Origin: Daldinia sp. FL1419
Lineage: Eukaryota; Ascomycota; Sordariomycetes; Xylariales; Hypoxylaceae
DNA: 64,000 bases
Direction of reading: 5' to 3'
NCBI GenBank assembly: GCA_025201765.1
Contig: MU623357.1
Location: 248,001 to 312,000 of the forward strand
Of the stretch, positions 45,533 to 57,340 are shown piece after piece. The notes beneath the pieces are model-generated. The model had not been told where the DNA came from. It saw only the letters and a list, made by a program, of their open reading frames with translations, and did no database searches. The position numbers and the translations under genes are program-made. Every line of letters starts with the position of its first letter. The stretch's first letter is position 1.

Positions 45533-45697
45533 GGTTGTCTAGGAGGTCCCTCGGAGAGGGGGGAACCGGGGGAGGGTCCGGGGTTGGAGGCCTATAGGTT
45601 AGGTTAGGAGATTATGTGGGTGTGCATGAAGCATGAAGGCACATGCAAATACGCAAATGCGGAGCCCCGCAAAGGGCCTCGACATCACGGGATCGGA

Positions 45698-45783
45698 GAG
45701 TTATTTATTTATTTTTATTCGTTTTTATGCCTGTTTTATTTAGTATGCTTTGGGTATTTATTTAATATTTATTTATTTATTTC
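45698..45783. repeat. ATTT-rich low-complexity stretch
   Basis: Interrupted copies of TTTA/TATT repeating over about 85 bases. It explains the hydrophobic Phe/Leu/Tyr frame seen here, which is not a gene. Confidence 0.6.
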
Positions 45784-47508
45784 TTCAGGTATCCTGCTCT
45801 AGATGTCTCTTGTATAGGTAGGTAGGTAGGTATGCTTCTGATTAGCGGAACGAATGCCTCCTAGGAGTTACATGTAAGTGAGTTTGACAGATGGTAGTAG
45901 CTGGACATTCCTTGACGAGTTTTACATATTTATTAAACATCTGGGTTTGTTACCCAAGGTACCTAACCTACCCCTTAATGAAGCCATTCGACTGCATCTC
46001 GCTTATGTCTTCCCACGTGCTAGATGACGAGACTTCGTTGCCCGATAAGGTGGGTTAGATCTCTCAAAATAGCACGCGATATTTATAAAGGTGAGCAAGT
46101 GGGTAAGTGTATAAATAGAAGTAGGTATTCATATTATATATATCTGAAAATCGATTGGGTATAGATGACGACGTGGTTGTCTCGACTCATTAATTTTTGT
46201 CATTGCCTCGTAACCTCCCGCCATCAAAGTATAAGCTACTCTCCCGAGATATAATCGCCCGCCACATCTCCCTGCCTTTGAATTAACCACGATGGCGATG
46301 CAGCCTCTGCAGACCAGAACGCTTAGAAATAACGCCGGTAGCGCCGAACGACACTCTTAAGACTGCATCCGCTGGGGAGTCGAATAATACACATTGGTTA
46401 TGCTCAACCAAGAAACATACATGCAACCAAATGTGAATGATAGGTTATACAACAATGTAAGGATGCGACATTCCGGTAGGGGTTTGGAAGAGCCAGCCGG
46501 CTGGCCTTGTCTCCTTTGATCCAAGATCCTCCAAGAAGCTGCTTGCCGATGACTTCATCGGCCCTCATTGTGCCGTTCTGGATAGTAATAGGGATGGTAA
46601 TAGGGATGTTAAGTGTAAGGTAAAGGTAAAGGTTGTGTAGGAAGATGAGAATAGCCGCGCATGCCCTCAGATCGCGATACAACGTATAGGAAAATGTCCG
46701 CGGGCGTTTCTCCAGTTCTAAAAAACATGAAAGATTTGGTGGCGGTGGTAAAACCCGACCCTTCGCCTTCGCCTTTGTCTTCGCATATTCGGCGGATGAG
46801 GGAACTCAGGGAAGTAAGAGAAACTATGTGAACAGGTATATGAGCAGGGTTGTCGGGAATCCGGACCGTGAAGCCTAGCCATCCAGCCATCCCCCAGACC
46901 AAGAGTTTTCCCCCGCCAACCACGCTGGACCAGTCCACCCCCAGGATGCAACCCCAGGGCACTTGCAGTGGTGCCAAAGCGCTGCACTCTGCTACTTTGG
47001 CCGCCCTAGGCCCTTTTTTCAACGGCCTTGTTCCTAGGGGTTCGTCAATCATCTAAGAAATCAGCCACGGAGGGACTTGATCCCTAGGGACCCGACAAGG
47101 CTGAAAAGGAATCCGGTGGCTACTCGCACAAGTTAGTTGCCATAACCTCCCCAATTGGGCGTCGTATCGCAGCTCGCATGTCCCGGGAGAAGTCCTCGTG
47201 CAATAGAGACAGCGCATTTCGAGCATAGCCGAGAATGTTGAACGGGAATCTCTCAAAGTACCTGCACTCGTTCCTAGATACGCGAACCGGCCGGCCCAGA
47301 CAGCGGGTAGATATGACATCGTAAAAGTTAACACTTCCATGCAGTATGCAGAAGTAAAGGATGTAGAGGACGTAAAGGTGGTGAATTTTTTTCGGGGTCA
47401 AGAGTACAGCCATCCGATCGTCGTCGCGACCTCTCAGAGCCATTCGGACCGGACATACCCATAACATGCCCATCAGGACTGGCACACTGCGTCATGCTCG
47501 ACCGCGTA

Positions 47509-49774
47509 TCAACCGTTCAGGAATGTTCGCCTGCGGACTTCGGCCTCCTTGATAATCTCGGCAGCCAAACTCAGGCTGGGCGCCAGTATTGCCATCTTCT
47601 CAATGTCCATAATTACGTCATTGATGATTTGATCGATGACTTCACGGTGAGGTACGAGCGTCAACAATATGTTAGACAGGGACGGTGACATAGTAGCACC
47701 CATAACCAGTAAGGTCTGTGAAACAATAGAGAGAGCGCCTTGCCAGAGGTAGGGCATATGGCCGGCGTGACTACGGTCAAATCGTTAGATTGGGTCAAGA
47801 TTTCGAAGAGCCGGGAACAAAGCATGAGGCTAGGGGAGATCGTCCAATCGTAAAGGGAGGGGGTTTACTTACTGTGCAGATATGTGCTCCAATTGCCTGA
47901 TTGAGGCTTCGAGGCACTTGTGACAGCTATCCCGCACTGAGGGGTCCAAAACGGCCTGTTCGTTATCCAGCACCGCCAAGATATACGGACGGTAGATAAT
48001 GGTTCGGCAAGCAAAGAAACGTAATCGTAGCACCGTTTGCACCGGGTCCGGTAGAGTCGTACGGGTGAACGGGAATTGAAGGGCCAAAGGGAGACTTTCG
48101 TACCACTGCGTAAGCTGAAAGTCCAACTCCGCGACGACAGGTTCTAAACTAGTAGTGGAAGCCATAGAATCCTTGGAGTAAATGAGCTGGCTGACTCGAT
48201 TAAGAAGCCTCCTTAATGCGATCTCGGCTAAGAAATACCAGAGATCATCCCGACCGACTGCTTCGGATTCTTCTCCTTGGAACCCACCAGGGAGCCCAAC
48301 GTTTTCCTCGAATTGAACTACACCAGAGTGAGGCAAATCTAATTCCGCAAGAAGATCGCTTTCGAAAAGCAGGGCGTTCCAGTAAATTCGTTCCAAAAGC
48401 TCCCTCTGGTCCTCTGGTACGCGAGTGGGAGTCATGAGTAAAAGCTGTAGTTTGCTGCTCACCGTGCACAGCAAATTCCAGGCCTCCAACGGTCTTACCA
48501 AGTAGAAAAGATATGCAGCAGCCAGCAAGTGGCACTGAGCAGCTAAAACACTATTCGCCGTCATCATGCCGGGTAATAGTGACCATGCAGCTGTAAAATA
48601 TTGCAGACCTGGAGGGTCTTCCTGGGGCACGATCCTGGATATACTACCACGCAAGCTCGCCTGACCGAGTGCAAGTACTAGTAGCACGATACAGCTTTCC
48701 GGGCCTTCACGAAATCCGGTCGACAATGCCGTGCGATAATGGCTTCTCCAAGTAAAGGGATTAACACAAGCATACCATACATTCACTCTTTCGAAGTAGG
48801 CTTCAATGTAAGCATTAGTATTTGATAAATCGACACAAGGAGTCTTGGCCAAAGAATGCAGTGGCTCCCGCGCCATCTCCAGTTGTAGAATAATCTGTGG
48901 ATCGTAGGGGCGTCCGATCAAATCCCGGATCAAGGGCCATTGAAGCAGGTGAAGTGCAGCGTTGGTGTGAACTTTTGGCATTGTAGAGATATTAGTACCT
49001 TGGGGGTGGCTCGTCCATGTACCTAGGCCGCCGCTCGGTATAATAGACACAAAGTTTCCAGAGGAGTTCTGAATCATGACATTCTCGCCGCTTAGAGCCG
49101 TTCCGTTACTTATAGGCGGAGAATCGTGGGTGATTTGCATTGCGTTCGGGTGACCGTTTGCTAAGTTGATTTGAAGAAGACTCTCGATCCGGTTCAATCG
49201 CTCAAGAATGAGCTTGTCGCCAGCGTCAAGCTTGATCCCGGGCTCTCGATATATACACTCAGCCCCCAGTTCCGTACAAAGCTTACATTTCGGTTTCGTG
49301 CCGTCACATCTTGATTTTCGAGAGCGGCAGACTTCGCACTATATGTAATTACATTGATTAGAATCTCACCTAAAGAAACTTTAATGCCACCTATAAACCT
49401 ACCGCAATGGTAGCTCGTCTTCGAGGGTAGTCGACAGTCGCATCCGTATTCCGCCTCTTCAGTGGGTTTCCCCCTTCGTCACTAGATGCTTTCGACATGC
49501 CATTGGTGACTTGCTCGGTACGGATCTCAGACGTCTGAGAAAGGTTCCTAGCCTTTTGCGCCGAACCTAAGATTCCTTCCCGACTGAAACTTGCGGTGCG
49601 CTGGGCCTTAACGGCCGTCGGAGACTTTAGCGCTGAGCCGTTGGTGGCCGGGTTTAGTTGAGGTGAGGGGACTTCGATGGAAAACGTTTCTCTAGAGGGC
49701 AAAGGGAAAGGCCGTCCCGAATTGCTCGCTGCGCCGGCGGAAAGAGGCGAGTCACCCGTCGACGACGGCGACAT
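47509..49774 (-). CDS. Zn(II)2Cys6 transcription factor with fungal-specific transcription factor domain
   Basis: Binuclear-zinc-cluster regulator. Three exons, 49774-49403, 49338-47873 and 47770-47509, give 699 aa. Intron 1 (GTAGGT...ATATAG) lies exactly before the cluster: DYPRRRATIA then CEVCRSRKSRCDGTKPKC and CTELGAEC (C125-x2-C128-x6-C135-x6-C142-x2-C145-x6-C152). A short coiled coil follows (DKLILERLNRIESLL, the usual dimerisation helix). The fungal_trans-type region spans about 230-600 (NVWYACVNPFTWRSHY, then LLLVMTPTR-like helices). Intron 2 (GTAAGT...CCGTAG) joins CA|T (His). The N-terminal 120 residues are Ser/Pro-rich and disordered. Start MSPSSTGDS is the first ATG; the codon five residues upstream is TTG. 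Target genes unknown. Confidence 0.88.
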
Positions 49775-50950
49775 CTTTCGAACCAACAATGCACCGGCAC
49801 CTCTCCGGTGAAGTCAAGGACAAGCAGCCTCGCTTAGGTATTAGACGATGCTGCTACCTTTTCGTACGAAGTCGTGTAACCGGGGACCTAGAGAAGCATA
49901 CGACTTCGGTGAGGAAGTATTTACCCAGTGACGCCGTACAGGAACAAGACTCGGACAAAAATGACGAGAGAGGGTATCCGGGTCTGCAAGGCACGGGGCA
50001 GCGAGCTTATCATATTTTATGACGGGAAACTGTGGGAATAGATGGAGGATTTGACGGTGGTGTCTCCTCCACATAGTACACACTGGTACACACACCTGCA
50101 GAAGCGGCGCAGAACCGTTGAGCCCCTAGTAAGAGAAATCCCAGCCCGCCTAGTATAGAGGGTCCAGCGTACATGGTAATGTAGACCAGCCAAAAAAAAC
50201 CCCCAGAAAATTGCTTCCCATCGTGGTTTAGACCTACTGTCGTTGAAAGGTACTTACTTACTAAGGGTAGTTACAGCATGGCATTAGTAGTACTTAACAA
50301 CAGAGCAAGGGTAGCATCCATGCCCTGTCACCTCACCCCTGATTGGAGCCCATCTTCTGGAAGCTCGCGGTACAATACTGTACACAATTTGACCGTTCAA
50401 TTTCATCTTCCGTGCGAACGGCCTGCCATAACGATACAGCTGGCATCGAGAGCACCATACCCTCGCGAAAGAGGTGAACAAGGAAAAAAAAACATTAGCA
50501 GCAGACATCATAGTATGTCCAACCCCATACGGACCTAATAAGATGGAGCCTCTTTTCTAAGAGTCACAGTTGACATAGATAGCCGAAGCACTGATGTCAA
50601 CGGGATTCGGGACTGAGAATATTTGTAAGGTAAAAGTAGACTCTCCCCCGCTTCTAGGATACCATAGCATGACTTCGCGCCTAAGCCAGGGTTGTAAATA
50701 GGTTAGGTTGTCTACCAAAGTACAAGCGTCCGTATTCCGAGGTCCCGTCGACTTGGACTTGACGTGCCACACCAGAATCCGGTATCTCGTCTGTAGAATA
50801 TCACATTATTGCCTTGGAGGGGGTGCAGCGACCTCGATGACGAGAGGATAACTACCTAGGTACCTAGTCTGCTAATACAAGTATGGAATTCTCGCAGCAT
50901 GGGGAAAATGACTGGTAAGAATAGATACAAAATACGCAGAGTACGCTTTT

Positions 50951-50961
50951 GGGGGGGGGGG
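50951..50961. repeat. Poly-G run (11 G)
   Basis: Eleven G in a row after TTTT, followed by further G-rich blocks (GGGG, GGCAGGGG). Four G blocks within about 32 bases could form a quadruplex on the + strand. Confidence 0.6.
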
Positions 50962-53900
50962 ATCTGGGGTGGCAGGGGTCGGATGAAAGGGAACATGAAA
51001 ATTTCCGCGGGAACAATGAACTACATGATGTATACCACTACCACCACCTATGGGAGAGGTAAAGAATATGAATTAGGTACCTAACCTAACCAAAAGCATC
51101 TCCACCGCCGTCGAAACATATTCATACGACCATACAACTAACAGCACTATGTATCCGACATAGGAAATTATGAAGAGCATTTCCAAAGATCATTACCACG
51201 ATGCCTCCACATCTACCTACACATCTACGCATCTACGCTAGATACTAACCTAGTAATTCGACTACACCAGCACTAGTAGCCCTAATTAAGGAGATGGATA
51301 CCTCTTACGTACTGTACCTAATAAGTCGGTTAGGAAGTATATCAAATATAGGTACATATGCCTAGGGCCAGGCTGCATAGGTAGGTATAAGCGCCCGTTT
51401 ACAAGTTTGAAGACACGAGCGCGAGAAGCAACATGAAGCCGGCATCTACTAGAATTGCATATCCGTCCGTATTCACAAGGGCCTAGCTAATTTCCTAAGG
51501 GACACCTAGGTGCAAATATATTATGCGCTTTTGGTTATGAATGAATATAGTTACATAACTCGTCTTGGACCCTTAACTTCTTCTAATAACTTCTTCTAAC
51601 CGTAGTTGTTCCGTACCTGAGATAATACCTTGGTATAAAAAATCACGGCCAATTACCATTATTGTTACCATTATTACCTAGGTAGTAACCTCAAGGAAAT
51701 CCTTGCTAACCCCATCTTCAATCTGCCTGGTTGTCTATAACACATGGGCCATGTGGGATGCGCAGGATACGTACAATACGTTCGTTATTAACTGACAACC
51801 GAAAAAAAAAAGAATAGAAAAAAACAACAACCCTCCCTTTTCGGTGGCCATCCTGATTTTGTAGTATTGCTTTAGATAACAACTATATCTCTATCCAAAT
51901 ATACCTCTATTTGTTGTCATTTATGTATAGTAAGCCCATTACCGTGTGTTAATATAGATGTATGTATGGTAATATAAGAAGATAATCAGGTTCACCCAAC
52001 CCAGTTCAAGAAGGCATGAGTTCAAACACTTAATAGACGTCGATATTCCTAAGAGAGCACCTACACTTCATACGTCTCATACATACTACACTATATTGTA
52101 CTAACCTATGATACACCCAACTGGTTGGTGTATGGGTTTCAAATTCTTACACGGGCAGGCTAACCACCGAAATGATCATACATACCTCTTCATGCTATGC
52201 ATAACCCACCATTGGACGGCGTTGCTGTGGTTAAACCACCTCTTCAGCTCGTCGATGCGCTAGCTTAATAACCCACCTATGCACACGTGAAGAATGCTCC
52301 AAATCCTATATATCGATTCGACTAAGGGTCTTGGTTGTCATTTAGCGGCCTGAACCGATTTGCTTACGGCGTCTCGCTTGGGTCACGAGAGCTAGTTTGG
52401 CGCAGCTCTTCTACCACATCAATATAAAAGCGGATGACTATCTCTATTTACGAAGGTGGCTGACCTTCCTTTCTGGACTCCTGTTCTGTTCTTTTACAGC
52501 CGACCAAGGAGGTACTGTACCTCCTCGTCGCTCCGCTAGCGTAGGAGAAACAAGACGATCCATTCTCGCTACCAGGCAATGCTTTCACCCTCTACATACT
52601 ATATAGTACACACAGACAACTACAAGGCTGACCGAGAAACCATTCAGGGTTTGCCTCTTTGGGCTTGTACGGGACGAATTCATCTAAACTGTGGACCGGT
52701 CCCTTCAGGCAGACTGCGGATTACTACAGCGGACGCGAAGATCTAGCAATATTCTGGAAGACTCGTGAAATGAGCCCGGTTTTTTTCCCAGGTCACCCAG
52801 ATTTATCAAACCGAAACTTATCATCCATGGTGTTTGGATACCCAAGCGCTTGCCTACCTACCCCACAACATCTCGACTCGTCCAGCTACCTACCTAGGTT
52901 ATCCCCTCTTAATACTTTACCAAGCCTTTAGTATGTGGGAGGAATAATAATAATTGTCAGGCGAGTGCCTCGTCGGCTGTTGGCATTAAGAGTAACTTGC
53001 ATGATCATGTCCGTTCAACGGGCCGAATACTAAGTGATAGTGCTGAATGTGCTGAAAACGCGGGCGGCCTTGCGCCAACCGCACGCCGCGTAGAAAGATA
53101 TCCTGACACTTAATCTTTACTTATAAGCTCGGACCGGGCTTAGCATCGTCCTAAATCGTATGTATGTAGATCATTTCTGCGGGGGAAGGATTTCTCAAAC
53201 ACAGACGGCTTCTCCCGCGGGCTGAAAAGACGGGCGGTGGGGAGAAATGTAAGCTTGAAAATTAAAATTGCTAGCTTTAATATTGTTAATAGTTAATGTT
53301 AATAATAATATGATGTGGTTTCATCCTTCCCGGCACTTATCCTCTTTCTTCCAAGGCTCAAGGCCTCTTGTGAACTTCCAGAAGGGCTGACGTCCTGAGG
53401 GCCTAACGCTCAGGAAGCCGTACGTAATAATTGGCAATTGGTATTAAATAAATAACCTCGGACTTCGCCAGAGTAACGTTTAGGTATCACCTAACCTAGC
53501 AATTAAGTAGGTAGGTACCTTAGTAGGTAGCCATATAAGATAAAATTGTATTAAAACTAACGGCCTACTTCATTCATAACAATCGATCAAATTACCAAAG
53601 CCCGAGATCTAGTCACAAGGCTAGAATAGACCAGCTTCGACGAACGATGAATTTAATAAGACGCCGTCCGTTTGAAGCTCCGCTATTACTCTCGTGGCCT
53701 AAGCCCGCGGGTAGCCAGAGTTACTATGCTTGTATGTATATCTGTACATTACTTTTACTTTCTCATATCGTCTTATATTCAAATGTCGACGCCAAGATAC
53801 GCCCTAATCTAGCGGAGTGGAATTTTGGTTGCACTCATATCGTTGCCGGCCTATGGCGAGATTTCATTTACGAACTACCCCAAATACTCACGAAACTACA

Positions 53901-54050
53901 ATACTCTTCATCATCGTGGGTTTACTAAATAAGCCTAACCGGTCGGAGTTGCTCCGTACCAGGTACCGTCAGAAGAGATAAGCATATCTTCTTCAACGCG
54001 AGGAAATGATTGAATTATTCTACAATGTTGCCATGGCACCTTGAAAGGGC

Positions 54051-54085
54051 TACCTACCTACCTACCTACCTACCTACCTACCTAC
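54051..54085. repeat. (TACC)n microsatellite
   Basis: Nearly nine perfect tandem copies of TACC, 35 bases. It uses the same tetranucleotide that builds the palindromic arrays elsewhere, but here in one orientation only. Confidence 0.9.
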
Positions 54086-55756
54086 ATCGGTGTACCAAAA
54101 GCATTCTTTGAAGATCGACTGGTATGATCTTCTGTGCATCTGCTAGGCGCGCTCAGACTCTCGCTAGCCCATGCCTGCCTTGCTGTTCCCCAGATCCCAC
54201 AGGGCAACTTTACATTGGAGGCGGTATTTCTTCAAACATGGAGTACCTACAGATTAGACCCTCCTCCCATAGTCAACTTACCTATGAGGCTACGTACCAC
54301 GAGTACGGTTCCCTCGGCTCGACCAACCAGCGTCGCGAACGAATTCCTGCGTCGCTGGCGCGAAGAAAAAGAGGAACGATCGTGACAGTTGCCGCACCCC
54401 GACATCTGCACAGAAGGCGGGCAAGAAATTTTATGAAAAGACCGTGCGCCTTGGGGGGAGACTACTAAACGAGTGTAACGTCGGTATCATGCTTGACGTC
54501 CAACAAAATTCTCCTCCGGAAAACACACGATCGAAGTCTAGACGGAGAGTCTAGCCAGGTGAACCATCGAGACCTTTTACTCACCTGACCCGAAATGGTA
54601 TTCCGCACACCAACCGTACCTAGTAATCTCCTTCTGCTATTTGCGATACTGCCCTGTCAAATTACTGCCTTGTCAAATTGGCTACGTAGCACCGGCTGCC
54701 GCTATGGACCTACATATCTCGCTTCTTGGTACTAGTATCTGTCAAGCACCGCCGCAGTCTGCCATCCTAATGTGTGACCAGGTCGCTAGTCGGGCGCGAA
54801 CCAAGCTGTAAGTCATCGAGGATGCACGTATACCATGTTAATCTAATAAGCGGTTCCGAGTTTTCCTGGTTCTTCTATCAAGAGAATAATTTACTCCGTG
54901 TTAGCGTATGCTACGTAATTATAACCCTGAGAGCCCTGATGTATACGTCTATTCGAACAATCTGTCATACCTTTTTCCTTTCTTGTCGATCTCCCGTATC
55001 CTTACTCCAAAACGGGTTGCCAAGCATCCCCGTCATCGTCGTCTTCCCGCCCTAAAGAAACATCCGGCAAAGTCGACGACGTGACTTACGAGTCCGCGTC
55101 AACAACTTCGCCCCTGATCAACAATTTCCCATATATGGTACGTATAATAAGTCTTTCTACCGAATAGAGCGTCTGCCCTGGCTTTAGCTCCGGGGTGGTC
55201 CTTTTCCGCAGCATCTTACCCCATTCCCAGCTGGACCAACCATGCATCCCGGAACGCATGTTCTTGGGGTTACTATTTTGGTCCCCAGAAGCAATCTCAC
55301 CGGTGGCAACCTCATATATTGATTGACCTACGTACACCTAACCTCTCCCCATCCTAGCTTACCAAACTTCAAAAAGCTTACTTACGTGTCTATATTAAAG
55401 AAACCACCCCCGCGCCTTTCTATTCGCTCCTCTCAATTTATTTTGTATGAGCTACTGAGAACCCCGCAGGAGCCCACACCATCTGCTCAAGGTCCCCTTA
55501 AACTCGTGAATGAGGCTCTAGAAAGGATTCGAAGCGCTTCAGCTAGACTATTATTCAATATGGTGGCCACATGACTTGGGATTTATAATTGACCCGCTTT
55601 CCCTCGGATATTGCTATTATTTGTATCACTCTATATTGGCCCCCCAATCTTGCCACGCGGGATCGGTATACGAAAAGAGTCATTTTCTATAAGTCGTACG
55701 AGATCTATACGTCTACTCCGTCCGATTATAGGACCTGGACTCTTTCCGTGACGCTT

Positions 55757-57340
55757 CTAGATTGTATGGTAATCCTCACGGAAGATGGCCGCGGTCACCT
55801 CGCCTTCAATATCCGCGTACGCAATGTAATCTCTGAACAACCCTGTCTTGACATCACGATCGAGGACAACGACCCGGCCGTCCTCCTGTAATGCTACGGC
55901 GACCAAATTACCATCCGCGTTGATCGAAAAGTGCCGGGGTACCCTGCCCCCGGCTGCGAACTCTTGTACCTTCGTCAACTCACCGGTTGCGCGATCAATT
56001 GAATACTAGAATTTCTAAGTCAGCGACATTCAATGTAGGGATATAGCCTCAAGTCTCGCGAATCAAGAGGCACTTAGCAAGCCTCGAGGAAACATATCTC
56101 CTAAAAGGGGGGAAAGACTAGGAAATTGTCAAGATACTTACGGTTATGAGCGGGTCTGAAGGGATTTCAGTGCTATTACTAGGATCGAAGTTCGTGATAT
56201 TAAACGAATACTCCCAGCGAGATGATACAATCAAAAAGTTCCCATCAGGCTTTAATATCGTGTTAGCACTATGTCAAGTCACGATCGTAGCTTTCAGCGC
56301 CGAGAGCCCGGATATTACACTTACCGATACGAGTATCTCGGCTGCGCCCGTCTTTTCTGGTAACGTCCTCTCTTCGCCGTGCGTAGGAATGAAGAATAGT
56401 TCTTCAAAGCTAAGAGTCTTGTTGTCGTTATATATGACTTCATACCCCGTGATCGCGTTACCAAGTTCAGAAACCAGGTAAAAGTACGTCTTATCTGACG
56501 CTACCGTGAATGCGCCGTGCCTTGGCCCAGACCCGGGCCGTACGGTCAGAGGGGTGGTAGGCGTCAAACCGAGGGTACTAGCGTCGGCTTGGTAGATACG
56601 GACGATGTCGGCACCTAGATCTGGCACCAGGACGTACGACGCGGTAGGGTCTAGGATCGCTTCGTGTGGATGAGGCGCCTCCTGTCGTTCGGGGTTGGGA
56701 CCCGGCCCCTCGAGCGTATAGGTCTCATTGTGCACCAAAGTAAGATTACCCTCGGCATCGAAGCCGACGACACTGACGCTAGAGCCAGAACTAGACAGAA
56801 TTGGTCAGAGATAATGCGAAGATTTTGGTTTAGATAATGCTCGTGATTTGATATTCCAAAGAGAGCCAAGAAAAAAGGAGTGGACCGCGAACCACCGAGC
56901 AAGTTCGCCGCATGCGGAGAAGCTGAGTGAATATTGGCTTACTAGTGTGCTATGGCAAGGCCGCTTCCGCCAACACCGAACTCAGCGATGCTAACTGGCC
57001 CTTGGATCACATCAAGCTTATCCAGTGTGGTCAACGTTCCGTCATCGTCAGTGTAAAAAGTGGTCACGCCTCCATATGGACCGTTGAAACCCTCATCCAG
57101 ACAGAAGAGGAAGTTTTTGGAATAGTCGAGTGAGAGCCACGACGGATTCGGCCCACAGCCCGTCGAGTTGGAGATACTCTCAAGGGTAGTAGCAGCACCG
57201 GTGGCGGAGCCGTCGTCGGGCAGGGTTAGACGTAAAGTCGTGACGGTACCAGCATAAGAGGACACATAAAGGAGGGTGGCGTGTGCCTGACCAGCTAATC
57301 CTAGGGACAGCAGCCCTGCGGGGAAGACGCCTTTCCACAT
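55757..57340 (-). CDS. Secreted lactonase-family beta-propeller (6-phosphogluconolactonase/carboxymuconate cyclase-like)
   Basis: Seven-bladed propeller of the lactonase (Pfam Lactonase) family; fungal members are often secreted and the substrate is unknown. Four exons, 57340-56943, 56790-56325, 56249-56142 and 56005-55757, give 406 aa. Joins: TA|T, TCG|CCT (acceptor TTAAAG), ACC|TAT. The N-terminus MWKGVFPAGLLSLGLAGQAHA is a signal peptide, followed by LLYVSSYAGTVTTLRL, the typical first blade. Family landmarks: GPNPSWLSLDYSKNFLFCLDE, PHPHEAILDPTASYVLVPDLG (the conserved H-P-H and D-L-G motif), GPRHGAFTV, and AAEILVSPDGNFLIVSSRWE after splicing. The end AYADIEGEVTAAIF is usual. A longer in-frame start upstream (57487) would hide the signal peptide and is not preferred. 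Confidence 0.9.

Larger units (their letters stand above)
44716..47508. other. Gene-poor region (2.8 kb) with simple repeats
   Basis: No supportable gene. The overlapping minus frames at 46609-47052 and 47120-47485 lack motifs and coexist with frames on the other strand. It holds palindromic arrays (45181, 45499), an 18-base T run, and (ATTT)-rich DNA at 45698-45783. Confidence 0.5.
49775..55756. other. Gene desert (6 kb)
   Basis: No supportable gene in 6 kb. The left end is the promoter of the Zn2Cys6 gene. Frames at 50278, 50557 (-), 52397, 52659, 53647 and 54124 are short, overlap other frames and lack family motifs. It contains an 11-G run (50951), a TACC microsatellite (54051) and several palindromic motifs (50852, 51670, 52880, 53507). 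Confidence 0.5.

Noticed and set aside
46609..47052. Minus frame of 147 aa
   Set aside because: Overlaps other frames of similar size on both strands, has no recognisable domain, and no consistent coding pattern.
50557..50800. Minus frame ending LQIFSVPNPVDISASAIYVN, with a TTCTACAG acceptor-like site before it
   Set aside because: It reads rather like a terminal exon, but the DNA just upstream holds a CCTAGGTACC array and I found no partner exon; too weak to call.
53647..53928. 93-aa plus frame with a hydrophobic segment
   Set aside because: Short, isolated, no family match; kept out for lack of support.
54051..54085. Telomere-like repeat
   Set aside because: The unit is TACC, not TTAGGG/CCCTAA, and it is internal; a simple microsatellite.
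54124..54468. Two overlapping plus frames (114 and 83 aa)
   Set aside because: They compete for the same DNA, one begins at a non-ATG codon, and neither shows a domain.
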